DNA of 64,000 bases from an uncultured Dorea sp. (GCA_947063855.1 CAMSTW010000003.1:1-64000); one strand, 5' to 3'. Shown: positions 26,618 to 36,296, counted from the first letter of the stretch. Numbers and translations: made by a program. The notes: generated from the sequence alone by a model not told the origin.

Positions 26618-27979
26618 ATGGGTAATAATGAACAGGCTCATTTTAAATCACGTTTTGGTTATATCATGGTTGCCGCGGGGGCGGCGATTGGCTTAGGTAA
26701 CATCTGGAAATTTCCGTATCTGGCCTACAGAGGCGGCGGCGGAATCTTCCTTGTAACATATATTATCATTATCATATTGATGGCGCATCCTATGGTTGAG
26801 ATGGAGACGGCCATCGGCCGTTTCGGTAAATCAGACACGGTAACGGTATATGAGAAGATTGGAAAGAAGTGGGGATTCGTAGGATGGATTGCGAATATCT
26901 GTACCCTGGGAATCAACATGTTCTACGTGGTTGTCGGCGGCTGGGTCATGAAATATGCGGTCCAGTTCATTATAAGCGGCGATTTCGGAGAAGATACGAA
27001 CGTCTTCTTCCACGGATTCATCAGTAAACCGGTAGAACCGATTATCTGGGCGTTTATCGTAATGTTCATAACCTCGTTCCTTCTGCTTTTCGGGATTACC
27101 GAGATTGTTGAGAAGGTTACCAAGGTGATCATGCCGGCGCTCTTTGTAATCCTGATCGTCTGTGCGGTGTATGCATGTGCGACTCTGCCGGGCGCTGTGG
27201 AAGGGCTTAGGTATTATCTGGTTCCGAATTTTAAGAATTTTAGTTTCAAGGTGTTCGCGGACGCCGCGACGCAGGTATTGTTCTCGGTTGGTATCGGATG
27301 GGGAATCTTTACGACGCTGGGTGCGAATATCTCGGACGACAGCAACTTAAAGAGCGATGCCATCATGGTCAGTGTCATGGATACCATGGCGGCCATCATC
27401 GCAGGTTTTGTGGTAATTCCGACCGCATTTGGCGCCGGAATGGATGTTACAAAGGGACCGGCTCTCTTGTTTGACGTTATGGCAGAGATCTACGGAAGCC
27501 TTCCGGGCGGACGTATCCTTGGTTCATTGTTCTTTATTGGTGTCATGTTTGCGGTATTTTCCTCGTTGTTCACATTCTTCGAGATCTCGGTCAAGACTTT
27601 TGAAGAGAAGCTCAAGATGGGACGTAAGAATGGCGTGATCGCAGTTTCTGTTATTATTTTTATAGGAAATATCCTGGTATCTCTGGGATTCGGACCGCTT
27701 GAGGGCTTCAAGCTGCCATGGCCGAGTCTTGGCGGAGTCGAGATGTACGGTCTCTACGACTGGCTTGACTGCTTTACCGGATACCTGCTTCTTCCGGTCG
27801 GATGTCTTCTTACCTGTATCTTTGTATGGAAGGTATGGGGATGGGAAGGTTATGAGAAGGAGCTGTTCCATGACGGCCGCGACGGTAAGCTGACTGGTTT
27901 CAGCAAGCTGCTTACGGTGGCTGTGATCCCATTATTCATGGTGATCGTACTGCTGAATGTATTTGGATTCCTTGGATAA
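26618..27979 (+). CDS. Sodium-dependent amino-acid transporter (NSS/SNF family)
   Basis: A 453-residue carrier of the neurotransmitter:sodium symporter family, 11-12 membrane segments. The first-helix Na+/substrate motif is AAGAAIGLGNIWKFPYLAYR, and the helix 6 region FSVGIGWGIFTTLGA and helix 8 FSSLFTFFEISVKTFEE are typical. Bacterial members import amino acids with Na+. Placement after grdE-grdB suggests it brings in the substrate of the reductase (an amino acid or amine). AAAGGGGG precedes the ATG. It may be cotranscribed with grdB or have its own promoter; neither is clear. Confidence 0.9.
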   Translation: MGNNEQAHFKSRFGYIMVAAGAAIGLGNIWKFPYLAYRGGGGIFLVTYIIIIILMAHPMVEMETAIGRFGKSDTVTVYEKIGKKWGFVGWIANICTLGINMFYVVVGGWVMKYAVQFIISGDFGEDTNVFFHGFISKPVEPIIWAFIVMFITSFLLLFGITEIVEKVTKVIMPALFVILIVCAVYACATLPGAVEGLRYYLVPNFKNFSFKVFADAATQVLFSVGIGWGIFTTLGANISDDSNLKSDAIMVSVMDTMAAIIAGFVVIPTAFGAGMDVTKGPALLFDVMAEIYGSLPGGRILGSLFFIGVMFAVFSSLFTFFEISVKTFEEKLKMGRKNGVIAVSVIIFIGNILVSLGFGPLEGFKLPWPSLGGVEMYGLYDWLDCFTGYLLLPVGCLLTCIFVWKVWGWEGYEKELFHDGRDGKLTGFSKLLTVAVIPLFMVIVLLNVFGFLG

Positions 27980-27985
27980 ATAAAG

Positions 27986-28079
27986 GCTGCTGGAAAGTGA
28001 TATTTATAGAATATATAGAAGGTGTTTGCAAAAACAGGATATATATTGTATAAATATGGCATATTCCAGCAGCATTTTT
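27986..28079. terminator. Long-loop hairpin between NSS and MATE genes
   Basis: GCTGCTGGAA (27986-27995) pairs perfectly with TTCCAGCAGC (28064-28073) and is followed by ATTTTTG. The 68-base loop is AT-rich and itself can fold. It separates the converging NSS and MATE genes. Confidence 0.65.
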
Positions 28080-28101
28080 GATTATTTGTATATTGGCATA
28101 T

Positions 28102-29460
28102 TCAACGCTTCAACAGTCGTTCGATCCTGCGGATGACGGCGAAATAGCTGATGATAAGGATTATTGTTGCACCGCACCAGGCCATGATCTCGGCGTAGAA
28201 GATGCCGTTTTCCCCGATGAGTATGGGCAGGAAGACGGCGGTCAGCGCCCGCATGAGGAATTCGGCGATACCGGATACCAGCGGCAGAACCGTGTTGCCC
28301 ATCCCCTGGATCGCGGAACGGGTAATATGCAGAATATATAGGATCGGAAGGCAGATGCTCATGACGGCCAGATAATAATAGGCAATCGAAAGCGTCTGCT
28401 CGAATTCCTCCGGCGTGCCGGAGATAAAGCAGCCAAGGATGAACTTTCCGGCGAAGATCATAAGGAAAGCAATGATCAGTGAGGTCAGCAGCGCGATGAG
28501 GACTGCTGACTTCACTCCTTTGCGGATGCGGTCCGTTCTGCCTGCGCCCAGGTTCTGTCCGGCGTATGTAACCATGGAGTAGCCGTAGGAGGTGGCCGCC
28601 ACTTCCAGTACTCCGTAGAGCTTGTTGGTCGCGGTGAACCCGGCGATGAAGATGACTCCGAATCCATTTACCACGAACTGAACGATCATTCCGCCGATGG
28701 ATATGATGGCGTTCTGGAAGGCCATGGGGAATCCCAGTACCAGAAGACGCAGTGTGAGACGTCTGTCTCTTAGGCTGAAATCATCCCGGTGCAAGGTCAG
28801 GATATCTATCCGGCGGATGTGGTACAGGCAGTACAGGCTGGAGATCAGCTGCGCAATCAGGGTGGCGGCCGCGGCCCCTGCAATTCCCAGATGGAAGACC
28901 AGGACGAACAGAAGGTCCAGGATGATGTTGGTAACGGCGGCGACAATCATGGCGTGCAGAGGGGTACGTCCGTCCCCAAGGGAGCGCAGGATTGAGGCCA
29001 GAAGATTGTAGGCCATCACGACCGGTATCCCGATATACATGATACGCAGGTACAGACATGTGTCGGAAAGGATCTCCGGCGGAGTCTTTAAAAGGTTCAG
29101 GATCAGGCGTGCCAGAAGCTGTCCGGTACAGAGGAGGACGGCGGAGGACAACAAGGAGAGAATAACAGAACAGCCGATGGACTTTCTCAGACTGTCATAT
29201 CTGCCTGCGCCGAATTCCTGCGCCATCAGGATGCCGAAACCCTGCGTGAACCCCTGGATGATACCGAGCATCATCCAGTTCAGCCAGTCCGCCGCGCCAA
29301 GCGCGGCCAGGGCGCCGACGCCGATGGCCTTGCCTACGACCATGGTATCGACGACGGTATACAATTGCTGGAATACGTTGCCGACCATCAGGGGCAGCGC
29401 GAAAGAGAAGATCAGGGAAGCAGGCCTGCCTTCGGTCATGTTCTTAATATGTGTTGCCAT
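28102..29460 (-). CDS. MATE family efflux transporter
   Basis: A 452-residue, 12-helix transporter with two homologous halves, typical of MATE (MatE domain twice). Recognisable segments are GRPASLIFSFALPLMVGNVF, QQLYTVVDTMVVGKAIG and, in the second half, ATNKLYGVLEVAATSYGYSM. MATE proteins export drugs or metabolites in exchange for Na+ or H+. AAAGGA lies about 9 bases before the ATG. It is a single leftward gene facing the NSS gene. Confidence 0.92.
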   Translation of the reverse strand: MATHIKNMTEGRPASLIFSFALPLMVGNVFQQLYTVVDTMVVGKAIGVGALAALGAADWLNWMMLGIIQGFTQGFGILMAQEFGAGRYDSLRKSIGCSVILSLLSSAVLLCTGQLLARLILNLLKTPPEILSDTCLYLRIMYIGIPVVMAYNLLASILRSLGDGRTPLHAMIVAAVTNIILDLLFVLVFHLGIAGAAAATLIAQLISSLYCLYHIRRIDILTLHRDDFSLRDRRLTLRLLVLGFPMAFQNAIISIGGMIVQFVVNGFGVIFIAGFTATNKLYGVLEVAATSYGYSMVTYAGQNLGAGRTDRIRKGVKSAVLIALLTSLIIAFLMIFAGKFILGCFISGTPEEFEQTLSIAYYYLAVMSICLPILYILHITRSAIQGMGNTVLPLVSGIAEFLMRALTAVFLPILIGENGIFYAEIMAWCGATIILIISYFAVIRRIERLLKR

Positions 29461-29509
29461 AACTTCAATCCTTTTTCTATCTGTTGTTTTTTAATCTCTC
29501 AGGGTCTGA

Positions 29510-29534
29510 TTCCCCGCAGCTGTGCTGCGAGGAA
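29510..29534. other. Small hairpin in MATE/pepP2 divergent gap
   Basis: CGCAGC-TGT-GCTGCG core, extended to TTCC...GGAA with one mismatch. It lies in the likely leader of the MATE gene; the role is unknown. The 200-base gap also holds the pepP2 promoter. Confidence 0.4.
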
Positions 29535-29594
29535 TTTCATTTTTCAGTGTTATGTCCAATCATAGCATGGATGAATAATGCTTTCAAGATTTAT

Positions 29595-29623
29595 TTGTAC
29601 TTTATTCTGGTTTATGATACTAT
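29595..29623 (+). promoter_or_regulatory. Promoter for second aminopeptidase P
   Basis: TTGTAC (29595-29600), 17 bases, TACTAT (29618-29623), 38 bases before the ATG. Confidence 0.6.
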
Positions 29624-29660
29624 AAATATACCAATTATATTTAATCAGGAGGTTTCATTT

Positions 29661-31448
29661 ATGAACGTAGCAGAAAGGATATCAAGACTCCGCACGCTCA
29701 TGGCAGCAAAGGGGATCGATGCTTATGTGGTCCCGACCGCTGATTTTCACCAGAGTGAATATGTAGGGGAACATTTTAAGGCAAGAAAGTTCATCTCCGG
29801 TTTCAGCGGATCTTATGGAACAGTAGTGATTACCAGAGACGATGGGGGGCTCTGGACGGACGGAAGGTATTTCTTCCAGGCGGAGAATGAACTTAAGGAC
29901 AGCGGCATCCGGCTGATGAAGATGTTTGTGGGAGACACGCCTTCCATACCGGAGTTCTTAAGCGGCTGTGTCCCGCGGGGAGGGACGGTTGCGTTTGACG
30001 GACGTGTGCTCTCGATGGGAGAAGGGCAGGAGTATGAGGAGGCGCTTGGCGGCAAGCAGATCCGAATCCATTATCTGGCAGACCTGATCGGCGAGATCTG
30101 GGAAGACCGTCCGCCGCTGTCGGACAGGCCGGCGTTCTTCCTGGAGGAGAAGTATTCCGGGGAGAGTACCGCATCGAAGCTTGTGCGTGTGCGTAAGGTG
30201 ATGGAAGAGTATGGGGCGGATTCGCATATCATTGCGTCTCTTGACGATGTGTGCTGGCTTCTGAATATCCGCGGCGACGATATTGATTTCTTCCCGCTGG
30301 TTCTTTCCTACGCCATCGTGAAGAGGGACAGTGTGGAGCTGTATGTGGACGATTCCAAGCTGGACGACAGGATTCAGGCGGAACTGGCTAAGAATCAGGT
30401 GACGATTCATCCATATAATGCAATCTACCAGGATGTGAAGGAGATGAATGCTTCCGGGACCGTACTGATCGATCCTATGAAGATGAATTATGCGCTCTAT
30501 AAGAATATTCCATGCAAGATTGTAGAAGCTCCCAATCCGACGATTCTTATGAAGGCGATGAAGAATGAGACAGAGCTTCGGAACATCCGTGAGGCGCACA
30601 TCAAGGATGGCGTTGCTGTTACCAAGTTCATGCACTGGATCAAGACGCGTTACGACAAGGAGAAGATTACAGAGCTTAGTTCTGCTAAGGAGCTGACTAA
30701 GCTTCGGGCCGCGCAGGAGGGGTATATCCGCGACAGCTTCGAGCCGTTGTGCGCATTCGCGGATCATGCGGCTATGATGCACTATTCGCCAAGCGAGGAG
30801 ACAGACGTAACGCTTGCGCCCGGCGCCTTTTTCTTAAATGATACCGGCGGCGGTTATTACGAGGGGTCCACGGATATTACCAGAACCTTTGTGCTTGGAG
30901 AGGTGGACGGGCAGATGAAGCGGTATTTTACGGCTGTGGTCAGAGCCATGATGCGCCTGTCCCGCGCGCGCTTCCTCTATGGATGCTATGGGTATAACCT
31001 GGATGTCCTGGCGAGAGGACCGATCTGGGATCTGGACCTGGACTACCAGTGTGGCACCGGACATGGCGTGGGATACCTGGCCAATGTGCATGAGCCGCCG
31101 ACCGGATTCCGCTGGTATGTGGTGCCAAGTAAGAATGAGCATCATCAGCTTGAAGAGGGTATGGTCATTACCGACGAGCCCGGTATCTATGAGGACGGGA
31201 AGTTCGGTATCCGTATCGAGAATGAGTTCGTGGTAAGAAAGGGCGTTCAGAATAAGTACGGACAGTTCATGTATTTTGAGACGATTACATTCGCGCCGAT
31301 CGACTTGGACGGGATTGACCCGGAGGAGATGAGCCGTGACGAGAGGGAATGGCTGAACCATTACCATGAGCAGGTCTATGAGAAGATCGGGCCGCGTCTT
31401 ACAGAGGAAGAGCGGGAGTGGCTTAAGGAGTATACACGGCCGATTTGA
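29661..31448 (+). CDS. pepP: Xaa-Pro aminopeptidase (aminopeptidase P, M24B), copy 2
   Basis: A 595-residue paralogue of the enzyme at 6922-8709, the same length and collinear from NVAERISRLRTLMAAKG onward. Metal-site motifs are complete: LNDTGGGYYEGSTDITRTF, QCGTGHGVGYLANVHEPP, ITDEPGIYEDGKFGIRIENE. It differs in the active-site surround (QCGTGHG here, NHGTGHG in copy 1), so the two may prefer different peptides. AGGAGG lies before ATG 29661; longer in-frame starts are upstream of the promoter. A strong hairpin follows. Confidence 0.94.
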   Translation: MNVAERISRLRTLMAAKGIDAYVVPTADFHQSEYVGEHFKARKFISGFSGSYGTVVITRDDGGLWTDGRYFFQAENELKDSGIRLMKMFVGDTPSIPEFLSGCVPRGGTVAFDGRVLSMGEGQEYEEALGGKQIRIHYLADLIGEIWEDRPPLSDRPAFFLEEKYSGESTASKLVRVRKVMEEYGADSHIIASLDDVCWLLNIRGDDIDFFPLVLSYAIVKRDSVELYVDDSKLDDRIQAELAKNQVTIHPYNAIYQDVKEMNASGTVLIDPMKMNYALYKNIPCKIVEAPNPTILMKAMKNETELRNIREAHIKDGVAVTKFMHWIKTRYDKEKITELSSAKELTKLRAAQEGYIRDSFEPLCAFADHAAMMHYSPSEETDVTLAPGAFFLNDTGGGYYEGSTDITRTFVLGEVDGQMKRYFTAVVRAMMRLSRARFLYGCYGYNLDVLARGPIWDLDLDYQCGTGHGVGYLANVHEPPTGFRWYVVPSKNEHHQLEEGMVITDEPGIYEDGKFGIRIENEFVVRKGVQNKYGQFMYFETITFAPIDLDGIDPEEMSRDEREWLNHYHEQVYEKIGPRLTEEEREWLKEYTRPI

Positions 31449-31474
31449 TATACCAGCGTAGGTGAACGAGTACG

Positions 31475-31523
31475 GCACATCCCCGGTCGATGTCTGCTGG
31501 CAGACAGTCTGCCGGGGATGTGC
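31475..31523 (+). terminator. Hairpin after pepP2 / in ABC leader
   Basis: GCACATCCCCGG (31475-31486) pairs perfectly with CCGGGGATGTGC (31512-31523). Inside, TGTCTG (31491-31496) pairs with CAGACA (31501-31506). Only TTTC follows, so termination may be partial; it ends 19 bases before the ABC permease start. Confidence 0.6.
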
Positions 31524-31542
31524 TTTCATATGGAGGAAGATC

Positions 31543-34047
31543 ATGAAAAGACTGGGCAAGTTCTATCAGATGATTTCTATTCTTGTCTATGCATTTATCT
31601 CCGGAGCCGTCTGGCTCCCGTGGATTGTATACAACGGGAAGAGTTACGGGCTGCCCGGATATATCCGGATGGTCAGGGAGAAGGGCGGTATCGTTTTGAT
31701 GACGGACGGGGATTCGGGGATGGTAGCTTCTTACTACCTTTTCTTTCTGCCTCTGCTTGCCGCCGTCTGCGCCCTGGTCTATGCAGCGGGCAGGCTTGCC
31801 GGGAAAACAATAAGGCTTGCCGGGAGGATGGTACAGTGGTGTGAGTTCCTGTATACGGTGACGGCGATCATACTCTTTCCGATGGTGCCGATGGGATGGA
31901 CCTATCTGCTTCCTCTTCTATGTCTTGCAGAATTCGTGACAGGGCAGTATGTGGAACAGAGAGATGAGATACTGCGGGAAGCAAGGATCAGGGAAGAGCG
32001 TGACAGGCTTGAGAGAGACGAACGGAAGAGAAGGCTGTATTTTCCAGGCAGGTACAGTGGTTACTATTACAAGATGATTCTAAAGAATGTAAGATTCCAT
32101 ATCCGTAATTATGTGATGCTTATACTGAGCGGTACGTTCCTGATGTGTTTCTTATATCTGGTCTTTGCGCTCTGGCGTGCATTTCAGAGCGTTCATACGA
32201 AGGAAGCGATCATTGGAGGAGAGATTCAGGGAATCCTGCTGAGCGCCGTGTGGATCGGCCTGCTGTTAAACGCCGTGCTGATGGGTTTTTCCTTCTCTTA
32301 TTATATCCGTAACAAGATGCGGGAAGAGAATGCATTGGTACTTCTGGGAATACGCAGCAAGTCCCTGACTTCTATCATGATGATGGAATATACGGGGTGT
32401 CTTCTTTGCTCCGTTGTCCTTGGGATTGGGCTGGGAAGCCTGCTGTTTCGGATCATGATTGCCATGGTCAGAGAGAAGCTTTCCATCACCCTTAAGTGGC
32501 TGCCCGCATCCACGTATCTTCTGATGCTTTCCATCTTCCTTTTGGCGGCGCTTTTGGCGGCGGCGGTAAATGGTCATGTCTACGAGCATATGCGCTGGGC
32601 GGCGGCAGGCGTCCTGGCGCCTAAGAAGAACCGGATTCCGGCAAGGTCGGGGTGGATCAGAGGCGTGCTGGGGATCATACTTATCTTTATTGCGGTAAAG
32701 GGGCTTATCAGGAGGAGCGGCGGAGAAGATACAGGATTTGAGGGTTTGTATCTGCTGGGAGTGTACTGGCTGTTGCTGTGCGTCATGTCGGCGGCAATGA
32801 ACCGTCTGAAAACGGATGAAAACCGGTATTATGGGCAGGTGTTTGATAATCTTATATTTCTTACCAGGTTCCGGGAGAATCTGAAGAAGATATACATGCT
32901 GACTCTGATTGCGTTCTTTGTTATGTTTACGTTCGCGTCTGTTTATATAGGTATCGCGGCCGCGCCGGCCGGAGAGGAGCAGTACCCCTATGATTATGTC
33001 TGTGCCGCTGCTATGGGGGAGGAGGAGTTTTTTGCAGAGCTTGGAGAGGACGCACAGGAGATGTATGAGTATCCTATGGTGACGACATTTACATCCAGGC
33101 CGAACAAGATCTCCGTCATAGAAACCATAAAAAGTATACTGACACTTCGATATACGGCAGTCAGCAACGGGCGGGAGGTACTGATCGACCTGCCGATACA
33201 GATCGGGATACCGGAATCTGTCTATATGGAGCTTAAGGAAAAGAAGCACGGGGAGAAGCCGGAGGCGCTGGGTTTGTCAGGAGAGGAGATTGCCGTGGTC
33301 TATCAGGAGGACACTTCCGCCAAAGCACATCCGCTGGACTGGTTAAGGCCCAAGGAGGGAATCCATCTCCAGACTATGAACCCGGACATGGAATTGTATG
33401 GTTTTGAGGCATATAAGGTAAAGAAGGTACAGAAGGAGGAGCGGGATATCCTGACCGGCGTATGCGGCGGGGGGATGTGGCAGAACCTGATTGTTTTTTC
33501 GGATGCGTATTTTCGGGAGATTGACCAGGGCGAACGGCTGTATCTTTTGAATGCAGGGGAAGCTTATGATCAGGTTGGACAGAAGCTTACGGACAAGGTG
33601 ACCCGTGAGGAAGCCTTCACCTTCTATGGCAGGAGAGAGAATATACGGGATATGGAGACAGAGAGGTATCTGAAGCAGGTGGTCTGGCTGTTTATGCTGG
33701 TCATGACCGGCGTATGCGGAGTCTATCTTCTGTTCATCAAGTTTTGCTTTGAGATGGATGAGATCGTGGAGCGTTATCGTTTCCTTCACTGTATGGGGAT
33801 GCATGAGGATGTCCTGAAGAAGACGCTTTGCAGGGAGATGCTGCCGTTTTTTGTTCTGCCGTTTGCGGCGGGCGGTATATCCGCTGTAATCTTCACGGCT
33901 CTGACTTTTACGGTCAGGATGTACACGGGCGATGAGATAGGACGGTATCTTCTTTATGCGGCGCCTGTCTGGATTGTTTACTGGACGGTACAGGCGGCCG
34001 TGTATCATACGATTAAGGGGATACTTCTTAAGAAGGTGTTTCACTAG
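31543..34047 (+). CDS. ABC transporter permease, FtsX-like (BceB type)
   Basis: An 834-residue membrane protein. Several N-terminal helices precede the first FtsX domain (about 180-330, with MREENALVLLGIRSKSL), followed by further helices, a large soluble loop of about 200 residues facing outside (about 485-700), and a second FtsX-like set at the C-terminus (YRFLHCMGMHEDVLKKTL). This layout is that of BceB/antimicrobial-peptide type transporters. The partner ATPase starts 26 bases downstream. No BceRS two-component system is adjacent. ATG 31543 has GGAGGAAG about 5 bases upstream. Confidence 0.85.
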   Translation: MKRLGKFYQMISILVYAFISGAVWLPWIVYNGKSYGLPGYIRMVREKGGIVLMTDGDSGMVASYYLFFLPLLAAVCALVYAAGRLAGKTIRLAGRMVQWCEFLYTVTAIILFPMVPMGWTYLLPLLCLAEFVTGQYVEQRDEILREARIREERDRLERDERKRRLYFPGRYSGYYYKMILKNVRFHIRNYVMLILSGTFLMCFLYLVFALWRAFQSVHTKEAIIGGEIQGILLSAVWIGLLLNAVLMGFSFSYYIRNKMREENALVLLGIRSKSLTSIMMMEYTGCLLCSVVLGIGLGSLLFRIMIAMVREKLSITLKWLPASTYLLMLSIFLLAALLAAAVNGHVYEHMRWAAAGVLAPKKNRIPARSGWIRGVLGIILIFIAVKGLIRRSGGEDTGFEGLYLLGVYWLLLCVMSAAMNRLKTDENRYYGQVFDNLIFLTRFRENLKKIYMLTLIAFFVMFTFASVYIGIAAAPAGEEQYPYDYVCAAAMGEEEFFAELGEDAQEMYEYPMVTTFTSRPNKISVIETIKSILTLRYTAVSNGREVLIDLPIQIGIPESVYMELKEKKHGEKPEALGLSGEEIAVVYQEDTSAKAHPLDWLRPKEGIHLQTMNPDMELYGFEAYKVKKVQKEERDILTGVCGGGMWQNLIVFSDAYFREIDQGERLYLLNAGEAYDQVGQKLTDKVTREEAFTFYGRRENIRDMETERYLKQVVWLFMLVMTGVCGVYLLFIKFCFEMDEIVERYRFLHCMGMHEDVLKKTLCREMLPFFVLPFAAGGISAVIFTALTFTVRMYTGDEIGRYLLYAAPVWIVYWTVQAAVYHTIKGILLKKVFH

Positions 34048-34073
34048 AGAGAAGATAAGAGAGGTGGAAGGCT

Positions 34074-34841
34074 GTGACAGAGATTATAAGAACGGACAAG
34101 CTTGTAAAAAATTATTACCGGAATCAGGATACGAAGAATCCGGATGCCAGGATAGAGGTGCTTAAAGGTCTGGATATCGCTGTAAATGAAGGAGAATATG
34201 TCTGTATTATGGGAAGTTCGGGAGGGGGCAAGACCACTCTTCTTAAGATTCTTGGTATGATGGAATCCATCACGGACGGCAAATTCTACTTTAAAGGACG
34301 GGATGCGTCTGATCTGTGGAAGGATGAGCTTGCGGATATCCGCAGGCGGGAGATCGGCTTTGTATTTCAGGATTTCTATCTAATGGACAGCCTGTCTGTG
34401 GGGGAGAATATCATGGTGCCGATGATTCTGGACAAAGCGCCGGCTGCAAAGATGAAGGAGAAGATGTATCGTCTGGCCGGGCGGTTTGGTGTGGAGAAGC
34501 TGCTGGACAAAGCGCCTAAGGAACTGTCCGGAGGGGAAAAACAGAGGATTGCAATCTGCCGGGCGCTGATCAACGACCCGGATGTGATCATGGCGGATGA
34601 GCCGACCGGGAATCTGGACGCGAGATCCAGCCGCCGGCTGATGGAGACATTTGACGAGATTAATCAGGATATGAAGAAGAATATCCTGCTCGTCACCCAC
34701 GACCCCAAGATTGCGTGTTCAAGCAATAAGATATTTTTTATAGACGACGGCGTGATTGCTTCTACTTTGGAGAAAAAGGACGGGGATTCTGCCAGATTCT
34801 ACCGGGAGATACTTAGGGAAATGGAGCGTATGGAAGAGTAA
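34074..34841 (+). CDS. ABC transporter ATP-binding protein (BceA/LolD type)
   Basis: A 255-residue ATPase of the MacB/LolD/BceA class. Walker A is GSSGGGKTT, the Q-loop is in GFVFQDFYLMDSLSV, the signature is LSGGEKQR, Walker B is VIMADEPTGNLD, and the switch His is in LLVTHDPKIA. It starts at GTG after GAGGTGG. With the permease it forms an exporter or detoxification/sensing module against peptide antibiotics by family analogy; no substrate can be assigned. Confidence 0.93.
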   Translation: MTEIIRTDKLVKNYYRNQDTKNPDARIEVLKGLDIAVNEGEYVCIMGSSGGGKTTLLKILGMMESITDGKFYFKGRDASDLWKDELADIRRREIGFVFQDFYLMDSLSVGENIMVPMILDKAPAAKMKEKMYRLAGRFGVEKLLDKAPKELSGGEKQRIAICRALINDPDVIMADEPTGNLDARSSRRLMETFDEINQDMKKNILLVTHDPKIACSSNKIFFIDDGVIASTLEKKDGDSARFYREILREMERMEE

Positions 34842-34894
34842 CGGGGCGCGCGGCAAAAAGCCGCAGTTGCTGCGGATGACGGATAAGCCAGTAA

Positions 34895-34928
34895 AAAAAG
34901 AGGACTGTATGATTACAATCCTCTTTTT
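34895..34928. terminator. Bidirectional terminator
   Basis: A 15-bp A/T-flanked stem with one mismatch (34895-34909 with 34914-34928). A-run on one side and T-run on the other serve both the rightward ABC operon and the leftward POT gene. A second small hairpin (CCGCAG/CTGCGG, about 34861-34875) precedes it. Confidence 0.8.
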
Positions 34929-34934
34929 CTTGTA

Positions 34935-36296
34935 TTATTCTTCTGACTCCATCTTCTCAAGCTTTCCGCTGATAGCCCAGAGAATTACGCCAAATACGAT
35001 AACGATTGCCGCAAGAGCGCCATATCCGACTGCGAAATTCACAGTCTTCAAGTAGTCGTATACCGGCGGGTAGATCTTGTTGGAGAAGAATACCGCGATT
35101 GGCCAGAAGCCTAACAGTAATCCGAGTACCTTTGCCGGAGCAAGCTTGGAAATGAATGAGTTTCCAAGAGGAGAGAATACCATCTCACCTACAGACATCA
35201 GGATACATACCAGCAGCAGGAAGATGATAGAACACTGTCCGTCGCCGGCAACCATATCTGCAACAACCATTACGACATAAGAGATACCAAGAAGGATCAT
35301 ACCAAGACCTGTCTTCTGGTACATGCTCATATCACCCTGCGGTCTCTTGGCCAGCTTAGCCCATACGCCGGCAAGAACCGGTCCAAGGATGATACAGGTA
35401 AGAGCGTTGATTGAGTCAAACCATGAGGTAGGTATCTGGAAACTTCCGATATACCAGTTTGCCTTGTTCATGAAATCCGCGCCGTCACCATAACCGAAGC
35501 GGTAATATGCAGGCATATATGTCATGTACCATAATGCCCAGAACACTACGGAGAAGATGGTAATCAGAACGATAACTGCAATCTTCTTCTTGTCGCCGGA
35601 TGTAAGAGGAGCGGCCTCTGCCTTCGCTTTCTTCTCGGCAGAAACGAATTCTCTCTGGTCGTGCTTGAATGGCTTCTTACCTGCGTCACCAAGAGACTTG
35701 CCGTTCAGGATGAACCATGCGGCGTCGATGAACAGGAAGATTGCACAGATCAGGAATACAGTATTGAAGCTGCACTTGATGCCGAAAAGACCTGTCGTTG
35801 CAAGGATTGCAATAAAGGTAGTTCCGACAAACGATCCAATATTAACAAAAGAATACTGGATCGAGAAGGCGGCGTCAAGTTCCTCCTTATCGTGGAACAA
35901 CAGTCCGTTTACACCGGATAAATTACCCTTGAACAGACCAGTACCTACAGATACCAGAATAATCATAGCCCATACAAGTCCCAGTGAATGAGCCTGCCAT
36001 GTACACAGATAACCGATACCCATAAGGATCATACCAACTGCAACACAGAGCTTCGGACTTAACCAGTAGTCGGCAATGTAACCGCCGATCATAGGTGTGA
36101 TGTAGGTCATCGCCACGAAGTTTGCAGAAAGAGCCACGCCCTCACTGTCGCTGAGACCGAGTCCGCCGGCCGCAACATCGGTTGCAATCCAGATGGCAAG
36201 CAGGTACTTCACGGTGTAGAATGCGAGACGTTCAAAGGTGAAGCCCATTGAACATACGTAGAAGCCAAATGGTCTGCGCTTTTTTGCTGTTTCCAT
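34935..36296 (-). CDS. Peptide MFS transporter (POT/PTR2 family)
   Basis: A 453-residue proton-coupled di-/tripeptide importer, about 14 membrane segments. The POT family motifs are present: FTFERLAFYTVKYLLA in helix 1, GGYIADYWL, and FSIQYSFVNIGSFVG. From the ATG at 36296 GGAGGG lies about 9 bases upstream; an in-frame ATG at 36341 would fall in the promoter. It probably feeds peptides to the two aminopeptidases P. Confidence 0.92.
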   Translation of the reverse strand: METAKKRRPFGFYVCSMGFTFERLAFYTVKYLLAIWIATDVAAGGLGLSDSEGVALSANFVAMTYITPMIGGYIADYWLSPKLCVAVGMILMGIGYLCTWQAHSLGLVWAMIILVSVGTGLFKGNLSGVNGLLFHDKEELDAAFSIQYSFVNIGSFVGTTFIAILATTGLFGIKCSFNTVFLICAIFLFIDAAWFILNGKSLGDAGKKPFKHDQREFVSAEKKAKAEAAPLTSGDKKKIAVIVLITIFSVVFWALWYMTYMPAYYRFGYGDGADFMNKANWYIGSFQIPTSWFDSINALTCIILGPVLAGVWAKLAKRPQGDMSMYQKTGLGMILLGISYVVMVVADMVAGDGQCSIIFLLLVCILMSVGEMVFSPLGNSFISKLAPAKVLGLLLGFWPIAVFFSNKIYPPVYDYLKTVNFAVGYGALAAIVIVFGVILWAISGKLEKMESEE

